64,000 nt of DNA. Origin: Apoda limacodes (taxonomy: Eukaryota; Arthropoda; Insecta; Lepidoptera; Limacodidae). Of this stretch, positions 1 through 9,900 are shown in pieces; the first letter of the stretch is position 1, and every line of letters starts with the position of its first letter. Location: NCBI GenBank assembly GCA_946406115.1, contig OX291551.1:6634001-6698000 (forward strand). Direction: 5' to 3'. The notes under the pieces are model-generated. The model saw only the letters and a program-made list of their open reading frames with translations. It was not told where the DNA came from and did not search any database. The position numbers and the translations under genes are program-made.

Positions 1-2
1 CG

Positions 3-452
3 CCTCTGGAAGTCTTATTAGGACACACTGAGTCAAGACATGCATTTGACGTAAACTTTGAGGAACAGTATATGCAACAGTTAAAGAACAATTAGTTAAA
101 GAACACGCGAGAAAGACTAAACACCTGTATAGACATTTGACAGAACAGACAATTAAATGTAAAGAAAAGGTAATTGAAAAGAAAGGCGGAGGGATAGATT
201 TTCAAATTAGACTCGGAGATACGATCTTTACCAAAGATATCAACAAAAGAAGTAGTAAAGATAAGCCGAGTTTCCAAAAAGCTGTAGTCTCTGATTCGAT
301 AAACAGAAATATAATTCCCGTCCAAGTAAAAAATTGTTATACCAAAGTACCAATTAGGAATGTAAAACCCCCTCCACAGACACCTCCTGCTCGCCGTGGT
401 AGCAGCCATGACAATGCAACTCCAAGCCTTCAAGAGCTAAATAGGAACCCTG
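3..452 (+). pseudogene. pol: Errantivirus (gypsy/TED-like) integrase C-terminus, broken
   Basis: This is the end of a retroviral-type pol gene. From position 3 the frame reads PLEVLLGHTES, the motif found near the end of errantivirus integrases, and meets a TAG stop at 93-95. After a frame change, the frame open from 137 carries the integrase tail: GDTIFTKDINKRSSKDKP near 197-250 and KVPIRNVKPPPQ near 350-380. The integrase would insert the cDNA into host DNA. The rest of pol and gag lies outside the window. The stop plus the shift make it inactive. It runs directly into env in the same open frame. Confidence 0.75.
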
Positions 453-1584
453 GTTTCCTGCCCGTGAAAAATGGTGTTGCATACATTATGAATGTTAAGT
501 GGATTATAGTTAAACTATTAGATTTAAAACCTATTATCGATGACCTCGAGCTTAACATAGTTCAGTCTCTCGAATTAGATAAGTTAGTTAGGAATTTTGA
601 TAAAAACTTTACACATAATTTTATAGATATAAAAACACAGCTAGAATATATAAGAAATATAACAGTAGCAAAATTCGAACAAGTTACCCCATCATTAAGG
701 TTCAAGCGTGGATTACTAAACCCTCTTGGTTCAATAGTTAAAATTATTACAGGAAATCTTGATAATGATGACGCCATCAGATATAACTGACTGATCGATG
801 AAACAAAAACAAAACAATGTGATGGCAACAAAAAACTGACATTGATCACTGAAATGGTGCAAACTCTACATTTAAGTTAAATGATAATCTCATTGAAATA
901 GATAAGGAAATTGCAAAAATAGCTCACAACTTGAGCCAAATTCTAAAAGAAAAACACCTTAAACATGCGGAAACCCAAATTATAAATACGTATCACTTAC
1001 TTATCCATAACTTTCAAACAATCCATATCCGACTGAATGAGATTGAGACTAGCTTAACATTAAGTAGGTTAGGAGTTTTACATCAATCTGTAATAGAATC
1101 AAATAAGTTGCTACAACTGCTTAAGAAAATCAATGAAGTAGGAAAGTTATTGTATGCACCCAATTTGGAAAATTTAATTAAGATTGAACAGTCAATAGTA
1201 CTAAAAGCTTATTTTAAGAAAAATGTTATTACTTACCTTTTGGAAATACCGCTTATCGAGAATTTCACCTATATTTACTATAAACTGTTCCCATTACCTA
1301 TATTATCCCAAAATCGCACCCTTGTCATTCTACCCAAATACCCCTACCTGTTAGTAAAAGGGTCGAAGATCAGACTACTTTCTCACCCATGTCAAGAAAT
1401 CGACGAATTCAGTTTCCTCTGCCACGATGACGACATGCCCCAGTATATCAAAGACCCTTGCATAACCGAGTTGATGACGTATGAGAAAAACGTGACCTCG
1501 TGCATCCAGATTCTCATTAACATAGAGACCGTAGTACTGACTAGGCAAACGGATACAGATAACCTGCGGTGGCTGAGAAGATAG
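453..1584 (+). pseudogene. env: Errantivirus envelope (Env) gene, frameshifted and C-terminally truncated
   Basis: Remnant of the envelope gene of an insect endogenous retrovirus. The first part, open to the stop at 788-790, carries a furin-type cleavage motif RFKR at 698-709. A fusion-peptide-like stretch GLLNPLGSI and the family sequence TGNLDNDD follow. The region 790-858 has stops in all useful frames. The second part is open in another frame to 1584, with helical and cysteine-containing sequence (for example PCQEIDEFSFLCHDDD). It stops after NLRWLRR with no transmembrane anchor, so the C-terminal end is missing. Known errantivirus Env proteins are single-pass glycoproteins related to baculovirus F. 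This copy cannot make one. Confidence 0.75.
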
Positions 1585-1750
1585 TTATTAAGTTAAATGT
1601 AAGTTAGTCTTAGGCGATCAATTGAAGCGAATACACGCTCTCTTTATTAAATTTTGTATTTTTAAAACGTCCTCCGGCACGTCCAGAACTTAATTATTTT
1701 ATTCCGATATATTTTACAACAACAAAATAAATGAAGGTAAGTAGTACCTA
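1582..1750 (+). other. Possible partial 3' LTR of the errantivirus
   Basis: Immediately after the env remnant comes AGTTATTAAGTTAAATG, which resembles the AGTTA start of gypsy-group LTRs. About 170 bases of AT-rich sequence follow, then DIRS gag sequence on the other strand. No second LTR copy is in the window, so the assignment rests only on position and the first bases. It could equally be unrelated flank. Confidence 0.3.
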
Positions 1751-1751
1751 A

Positions 1752-3027
1752 TTAGCGACAATGCGAATGTCCGACGAGCAATTCGATAAGATAAGACCGG
1801 TTACCTATGCCTATCAACCCGACGTGATCCGAAATCACGATTTCCGACGCTGATGCCGACGTCTGAGTAGTAAGAGTGGGCGTCTTCTGCGTAATCGATT
1901 TTAAGATTTGTAGGCCTTGTTTTTCGATAGACTTGCTGGCTTTTATTTTTTCCCCCAAGGTATTACCGAACAGTGATTCATCCCGTTTGGTATCCTGAAC
2001 TACGTGCAGAGAACTTTTTTCCAAGCATGGCAATATTAACTTTTTTCTATCGGCAGAAAATGTAAAGTGTAGGTCGCTTAAGGGGCGACATCCGTCGCTG
2101 AGGGATTATAGTGCTCGGACTTTTTCTGTGGTTTTTAACATAGAGTCCATGCCCTGGTTTATCGCAGAGATACCGGAGCCTAAAGCTTGTTGAAAATTTT
2201 CGAGTTTTTTGTTTCGGCCTCTAACATATTCCGCCACTGCGGATGATATTTCTGGATTGAGTTTAGGCGCTTGCAATAATTTACAATTGGATGGGATCAG
2301 GTATTCTTTCATAAGATTGCCCTTTTCTTCCTTGGGTAACCCATTTTCTAACACTGGGAGCCATAAGTTGGCCAGATTATTATAAACTGGCCCGCCAAAT
2401 TCTGGAGTCTCAGCCGTAGATGCGCCCAGTGCTGCTAATAGTTCAGGATCTAAATTAGGATCTGTTGGAGCTTCTGTTAAAACTGCAGCAGTTTCTTGTG
2501 GTGTGTCCGACATCAATACTTCCTTTATACTTTCTGGTTGCTCCTTGATTGTATCTAGAAATACAAATCACAGTATATTTTTCTTAAAGTAAAATAAATT
2601 TTGTAAAAACTTTAACATGTGGGTTTTTTTAATTGATTTATAAAATATTCATTGTAATACATTTAATATATGGGTAGTTTTTTTAAAAATTGTCTTGCAG
2701 ACAATAATTAACAGACAAGCGTGAATATACATTGGATATCACGAATTTCTGCATGTATTTGGCACAGGTACCTCGCAGCAACAATTAGCCGTGTTATCGC
2801 AATCGAGTCGCAGTCAATCCCGATGTATTACATCCACAAAAATGATATTTGATCTCACGAATCTCAGGATTTTCGTCTTCTGATGAGTCTAAAAGGCGTC
2901 GTATACGACGTCGTTTGCTATGTTTGCCTTCTAACTTCGTAATCTTTCGCTGATAGTGTGCCAATTTCTCTTCAGCACTGCGTTTTGGCATTTTTATGAG
3001 AGCCGGTGTGCTTGTTGCCGCGCACAA
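1752..3027 (-). pseudogene. DIRS-type retrotransposon gag (ORF1) fragment with an intron
   Basis: Minus-strand gag-like ORF1 of a DIRS (tyrosine-recombinase) retrotransposon. The start MPKRSAEEKLAHYQRKI, a basic KRRRIRR patch and an acidic SSEDE stretch lie near 2860-2990. The frame resumes at 2554 with the conserved core (LPKEEKGNLMKEYLIPSNC, then GISAINQGMDSM) and reaches an in-frame TAA near 2104. It then continues in the same frame with HVVQDTKRDESLFGN and EKIKASKSIEKQGLQI down to 1752. Between 2858 and 2555 is a well-formed GT-AG intron that keeps the frame. RT and recombinase genes are absent, so this is an orphan fragment. It differs from the DIRS copy at 43-47.5 kb, whose gag begins MDDKDC. 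Confidence 0.8.
2555..2858 (-). other. Predicted spliceosomal intron inside DIRS gag
   Basis: On the minus strand the donor GTGAGATC begins at 2858 and a pyrimidine-rich acceptor ending TTTCTAG finishes at 2555 (304 nt). The coding phase is 1 on both sides, so removal joins the two gag parts in frame, whereas the unspliced reading ends in stops. Introns have been described in some DIRS-like elements. That this one was used is an inference. Confidence 0.6.
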
Positions 3028-3289
3028 AAAAGGAATGACGTTTGATAGACTAGTGATGGGAATACAGATTAAAGTCGATATTTTAATCGAATTAAATATC
3101 TCTAAAAATGTGCATTGTTGCCTGTATACTAAAGGATACTACACTGTTATTATACTATATCTGAAGAATGAAGCGACGAAGTATAATATACGAAGGAAAT
3201 CAATCATTGTGCTCATCCCCCCTACCCTTAGGGGGTAAATGTTTCGATGTTCACCGTCAAGCATGAAAAGCTAAAACATTGTTTTCATG

Positions 3290-4050
3290 TTTTGTAAAAA
3301 TTTTGTTCCGAAGAATTTTTGGGGTTCCATAGTCAACAAGAAACCCTTATAGTTTCGCCATATACGTCCGACAGACGTCCGCGGCTTAGTTCAAAAACCA
3401 CTAATACAAGAAAGCTGCAATTTGACAGGGATATACAAATTGATCAAGCCGACAAAATGGCAGAATAAAAGTTTTTCAAAGATGGTGTAGGGGAGGTACC
3501 ATAAGATTTTTTATGGTACCTCCCCTACACGTGATATGGGGACGAAATGTTTTTTCTCGACTACCCCATCTTGTGGGGTATCTTTAGATAGGAATTCCAA
3601 AAACATAGGCGGTATGCAAAGATCATTTTTTGATTTAGGGCTCCGTTTGCGAAGCATCTATCAGCGAAAGTATAGTATTTGGAAATGTAGAAAAAATTAC
3701 GGTGGTAGTGCATATAATGAATTTAAAAGGAAAACTATCACGGGTAAGTACACTTTACAGGCTAACGAGTAAAAGTCGACCAAGTTAAAAATGTTCTTGG
3801 AAAAGTGGAATTTTCGTACAAATTCCATTAAAAGTTACTTAAATGAAGTAGGAAAACAGGTAAAAGCAGGTAGACGCTTGAAATATTGACAGAATATTTA
3901 GTTATATATTCATTTTAAAAATAAATTGAATTATAATAAAACAAACATTTAAGGGGCTTCCATACCACAAACGTAATTTTTTGCCGTTTTTATAGATAAT
4001 GGTACGGAACCCTTCGTGCGCGAGTCCGACTCGAACTTGGCCGATTTTTT
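3290..4050 (+). repeat. Composite dispersed repeat (GGGTTCC...GAGTCCGACTCG type)
   Basis: Starts with GGGGTTCCATAGTCAACAAG and ends with GCGCGAGTCCGACTCGAACT, signatures of a repeat family scattered through lepidopteran genomes. It includes a perfect 20-bp-arm hairpin at 3485-3530. It also includes a segment (3536-3850) related in inverted orientation to 52560-52960: both carry CGACTACCCC/GTGGGGTATC-like and AGTATAGTATTTGG sequence. The open frame at 3536-3772 belongs to this repeat and shows no known domain. Confidence 0.55.
3485..3530. repeat. Perfect hairpin, 20-bp arms
   Basis: Bases 3485-3504 are the exact reverse complement of 3511-3530 with a 6-base loop (GATTTT). It lies within the composite repeat. 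It may be a fold-back footprint and is not a recognisable bacterial terminator or riboswitch. Confidence 0.85.
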
Positions 4051-6775
4051 TTAACTTCCTATTGACCTATAAACTTGAAATATGGTGATAATGTTTATTA
4101 TTACCTATATTTTACTAACAAATACCAATATATTAATAAATTAGATTTTTCTCTGTAATTCCCTCATTTTTCCTATTACAACCAACTTGATTTCGCGGTC
4201 ATCAACTAAAACGAAGTTTTACCAACAAAAACGTATAGCGAAACAATGTTTTGTGCAGATGTTTTTGTGTAATTTTTCGGCGACACTTTTTCTAAAAGTG
4301 GCCGTTTTTAGCAATAATTCCAACTAAAACTCCTAGATATTATTTAGAAACTATATAAAACCTTCTAAAAATAGCTTATGACTAGTTTTATATTTCTAAC
4401 ATTTGGATTTTAGAAATTCATTTTCTACGAAGAGAAAATTGAGAGTATCTAATGGCAGCGCTAGTGGGCTGTAAGAGGACCCTTAATGTTCCTTTGACTT
4501 GATAGAGCTAGCATGAGTTGTTTAGGAAATATTTTTGTCTATGTCTTCTCTTTATTTTATTTTTTATTAATTCGAAAACATTTGTATTAAAGTTATATGT
4601 ATTACTTAAATAGATACAAAATATTTTTTGTTATATGTATTGTTGTAAAACATTTACAACATGTACTTAGATTACATAAATTACTGTACATAATCACTAC
4701 CTACAATGATGATAATACATACTAATATATTAAACTTATACAATAAAAATAACTAGTATACTTATAAATTAAGCACAGATTTGTATCTTATAAAACTATA
4801 AATGTTTTACAAAAAATTACTACTCAACACAACTATGAAACTTATCTCAATATCTTACTTATACTGTGCAAAAGTTACGCCCACTAAAGATCCAATATAA
4901 ACAGTTTATACGGAAGGCGATAGCGCTCACCGGCCGAGACACAGTTGATACTAGTTCGGACGGTGGTAAACAACTCTACCTACCAATTCACTAATAACTT
5001 AAATAATATTGTACCAGTGTACCTAATTGCTCAGACAGAACTTAACAGTCTTCGTTATATCCTTAGTTTAGTGTTCTGCGGTCTTAATACTTAGACTGCG
5101 GGTTAATTATACTACGGAAAGAAATAATTGTCAGCAATCCAATATTAGGTACTAATAAAGTGTAATAAAGTGTAAATAGTGTAAGGTCAATATTTTTCAA
5201 TAAAGGTTTTTTATTTTTTATTTTATGTAAAACTAGTTGTTTTTTTCTTCAGTGTATATTGAACTGTCAAACGTCTTTCATATATTTTAGTACTTATCAG
5301 ATCTAACAATCTTCAGTTCTATTAAGTTCAGTTTCAGGGCTCATAAATAAAAACGTAAAGCCATTTAAGGTATATCATTTAATTTACAAGAAAATTTAAA
5401 TACTAATTAGTAATCTAGAGCTAAGTACACATTAGAAAAACTGTATAATTATTTAGAATGAATTAGGTACTAAAATTATTATAAATGGATTGTTCCGCAA
5501 ATTGTAAATTAATTAATTTATTATTACTATTACAAATCAATAGTTTTGTACAGAGAAAAAAAACTAGTACCTTCTAATATTACAGATTAAATGTTCGAAT
5601 CAGAATACATAATACATACATATGTTTTTTTTACGTGAAATTGAAATTTTGGTGTCTAAACTAGGCTGAGCCAGTATCTAAGATACCAGTTTCTTTCGGT
5701 TGTCATTGTTAAGCATGACAATCTGTGAGTAGACATAATCGGCTGTATATTAATCATTATCTAATACCTTTAAACGAGCAATTATTATTAATCATTATAC
5801 ATCAATATTTAATACTTTATTTTTATCATTATTAATTATTATTGTATTATTTAATTTATATTACAAACAGAACCGCTTTATTTATATTATTTACAAAGTT
5901 ACGATTAAAATTATTTTATTACTTACTTAATATCTATAATAAAGAAATTGAAAGTTTTTATGACTGGCATTTTTAAATTAAATAAATATAAAAATCGAAA
6001 GTGAAAGCAGGAATCTTTTAAACAACGAAGCAGCCATTTCTGCTTTCATTAAGTAAGAGACATCATTTTTAGGGTTCCGAAGTCAAATGGTGAAAACGTT
6101 TCTTAATGTCCGCCCGGCCTTTCGTCAGCCTTATAAGTCTGCCGCTTTTGCATAAATTCTAATAAAATTTGGTTTAAACAAAATGGGTTCATAAGTTTTT
6201 TAGATATTCGCAATAATTCCCATTCTACGGAACCCAAATTTTTGTGTGAACAAATCGCATTTGGCCATGATTAAGACGCCCTAAACAAACTGGTCTAAAC
6301 ATATGCGTGAGAAATAAATATTATTATTTATTATAAGTACCTTGTAGAGTTAAATTAAAATCTAGTGATAGTCCAGGTTAAATAGCTCTAAAATAAATTA
6401 TTTATAAAAAATAAAATATTGCAAGACCGCGTTCCGGACTTCGTACAGAAAAAAATATATATAACTCGGTAAATATAATTAAAACAGCTGAATTTAACCG
6501 GAAGGGTCAGAGGGAGCTGCAAATGCAAAGGGGTGAAAAGGGTTTATCGATTTGTGGCTAAATCATAGATTTTAGAGAAAAAAGTCAAATAACAAAGTTG
6601 AAGATAATATAAAAATCTATATCTTTTATAACTTTTTGACCTAACCTTTTAATAAGTAAAATGTTTAAAAGAAATTTGTATATACCCTTTGGGTTGGATA
6701 AGGGGTGGTGTGATGGTAGTCTGCCGCCAGCACACGGCACGGCATGTTGGTATTATTTATGTAAAGATATGCTCT
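4051..6775. other. AT-rich region downstream of P4HA; no gene seen
   Basis: This stretch is 2.7 kb of AT-rich sequence after the P4HA stop codon. I see no coding exon. It holds a short copy of the GGCGCTAGTGG...TTAA terminal sequence (about 4451-4488) and a degenerate dispersed-repeat piece at about 6068-6240 (AGGGTTCCGAAGTC). The P4HA 3' UTR must lie here, but no single polyadenylation signal stands out; AATAAAT-type motifs occur about 450 nt downstream of the stop. Confidence 0.6.
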
Positions 6776-6903
6776 TTATGTAACAATAGCAGTACGCTTG
6801 GGGATCGGTGGGGGAATCTGCCTCAAGAAGCCTTCTCTTTGGTATTCTAGGTTGCAGGGTCTCTTGAATATTTGGCCGCTCAGGTGGATCCATTTGGTGC
6901 TCA
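6776..6903 (-). CDS. P4HA: P4HA exon 11: C-terminus and stop
   Basis: After the acceptor TTTTCTTATAG, the exon completes Val and reads STKWIHLSGQIFKRPCNLEY, corresponding to the family end SNKWIxxxGQEFxRPC. About 26 further residues (ending RTAIVT) precede the TAA at 6778-6776. Most family members end within about ten residues of the Cys, so this tail is unusually long. It could be genuine, or the original stop may have been lost. Confidence 0.85.
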
Positions 6904-9900
6904 CTATAAGAAAAGAAGATTGTAAATAAATATCAATGAACATTATTTTTTTTTATAGGTGTCTATTTTCGGTTAAAGGGAGAGCCAGACTGCCAATTAT
7001 AGATGAAGATGAGTAATAAAATTTTTAAAAAAGATGTTTGTCCTTGTCCTTTACTAGGTATGCATCTCTATCAATTTCCATGGCTTGATTTCTTGATGAA
7101 ACGGAAAAGATAAAGATTAAAGATAAAGTAGTCTAATTTGATACAATTTTAAAAAGGGTTTTTTTTTTGCAACTTTATAACCTGAAAAGTAACAAATGTA
7201 CTTTTTTGCAAAATCCAATAATCTACAAAAGTTTATTTTATGTTATTACGTTTAGATGAAGTTTTCTTTTATTTAGCAAACACACATATACAAGAAATCA
7301 TCAATATTTACAGTTAAGTAAATTTTATTACTTATTTGCTGAAACCTCATTCCAGCTTAAAAAGACTAAAAGGATACTATTTTTAACTGTAAGCGTATAA
7401 AATAAATAACTATGGCATACTGCTTAGTGTGTGAATAATAAAATACAGTTACCCCATTTAGATCCTCTCAGCACAGGACAGGCTGCATGTCTCGTTGCCA
7501 AATCACCTTCGCCTGAAGGGTGTAGGTTCATCCAAAACAACGCAGAGTTCTTCTGAGGAATAACACTCACACCCAAATCCGGAAAGACTGTAGCGCCACC
7601 TTGTGGTACATCCGACATCTGAGATAAATAGAATTTAGGCAATTCTTATTATTATATAAAATTCTGTTCGTTACTAGATAGATATATCAGGTTAGAATAA
7701 ATAAGCTTTGAAAGATAACCCCCTAAAGCAGGCCAGCTTGTTAGCCACCTTAGTGATATAAAAAAAAAGGCAAACTGACAGAACATTTAGCTACAGTTTG
7801 TTTGCCTTAAGAGGGTTTCTGACGTCCACTAGCGCCGCCAATTGATATTTTAATTTTTCTCTTTGTGCAAAGCGAATTTCAAAAATGTGCGTCTACAGAA
7901 ATATGTACCCAGTTATAAGCTATTTTGAGAATGTATTGTTATGTTTCTAGGATAAAACTGCATATCTGCTAAAAACAATCACTTTTAGTACCAAATATTA
8001 ATAAAACAGCTTATAACTGGTTACATATTTCTCTAGAAGCACAATCTTGAAATTCGCTTTGCACAAAGAGGAAAATAAAAAAAATTATTGCCGGCGCTAG
8101 TGGACGTCAGGAACCGTCTTAATATCGGGTGCCAACAGAACCTTCTTACCTGTCTTAACTTGTCTGTTTTTTAGTAATCGATTTCAAGCGAAATAAAGCA
8201 TGTTACTGAAGGTTCTGTCAATAAGTCTGCTCTTGTGCCTTTTTTTTACTTTTTAGGCGATTTAAAGTCGGTTTATATTTTTGTTGAAAAATAATTTTTA
8301 TATTGTAACAATAGGAAAATTCTGATTATAATCACTAAGAAAAGGGATTCTACCTAAAATTACAAAGAAAACGGATTCTACCTAAATTCACTAAAAAAAG
8401 GGATTTACTGTAATCGCTTTTGTTCTATTATAATGTAAACTTACATAAAACAGCACGGTTGCAATCCTTTTGTCGTCACTTGCGTTGAAACATTTTTCAT
8501 CCATCTGAAATGCACAGAAAACCCATTAGGTATGAGATTTCGTTTATTTTTATCAATTTAAATAAAGGAAGAGGTACTCAATTTTTACTGTGTAATTTTT
8601 TTGGGTTTATATTAGATATTACCTCAACCAATATATTAGATTTTACCTATATATATATATATTAGATACTACCTTGTTAATCGATTTCAATCACATTTCA
8701 ATGATTTTTTTTCAGATTCTTCTCAATTAAGCTTAGAATAAGACTGAAGAAACCAGAGTATAAGTTCCTTTTTTTTTTTTTCAACGTCATCATTTGTCAT
8801 CGTTTAGACGATGCAATTAGAAACTGAACTATATTACGTACTTAAGGAGGCATCGCACTTGCCACCTGCTGCTGATTTATGCCACTAAGGTGGCAAACAA
8901 GCTTACGGTCCGCCTGATGGTAAGCGGTCACCATAGACTATGGACGCTTGCAACACCACTCATTCGCACATTTCCGACCCTTTAAATATCTAATAACTCC
9001 TTTCTTGAAGAGCCCCATACTGTAGTCCTTAGAGAAAACCATGGCAGGGAGTTCATTCCACAACCCGAGCATTCGCGGGAGGAAGTTTCTCTAAAACCGC
9101 ACTGCACGCGACCATTTCGGTTCTTAAGTGTGAGAATGAATTCCCTGCAAATAGTGAGCGGTGCGATGGTAGGAACTAGCCGTGGGCATCATTTCGAAAA
9201 ATTCCTTAGAACACATTCCATTGTACAAGCGGTAGAACACTCATAAGGAGGCAAAGTATCTCCTTAGACTAAAGGGCTCGATACGTCAAGTGAGTGTGGG
9301 ATCGTCGACAATTCTCACAGCCCATCGTTGAACCGAGTCAAAAGAGCCAAGCTGTCATCAGGATGCACCCGCCGAGAGATGGCAGCAGTACTCTATATGG
9401 GACCAAACTTGCGACTTGTAGAGCAGCAACCTTTGCCCCGACGTAAACTACTGCTTCGCTCTGTTAAGTACACCAAGTTTTTTGGACACCGCCTTGTTTC
9501 GCAAATGATCTCGGAACTGAACATCGCTGGAGATATCAACACCAAGGATCCCAATGCTCTTGTAGATGGAGAGCGGAGTATTGTGGAATTGTGGGACAAC
9601 AGTGAATGGGGTTTTCTTAGCGGTCAACGCGCAGACTTGTGTCTTTGATTTCCCGTCCCCATTGAGGTGTGGGCTTCACGTCGCTTAGTCACTGGCTGGG
9701 TTTTCTCGCGTATGATGAAGTGAGGTAATAATTTACTAGTATTTTATGTGTGACGTGACTTTTTTTATAGCGTCTCCTCTAGTGTAAACATAAAAGCTTA
9801 GTGTATAAAACCCCAATCTATGCGTATTGGGGTAGTGTTGTAAATTTTGATGTTTTGATGTTTACCATCACCCAACTTGCTATCCCTGATTTTTTCAAAA

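Noticed and set aside
9328..9648. 106-codon plus-strand frame
   Set aside because: It is the antisense of the jockey ORF2 C-terminus on the minus strand.
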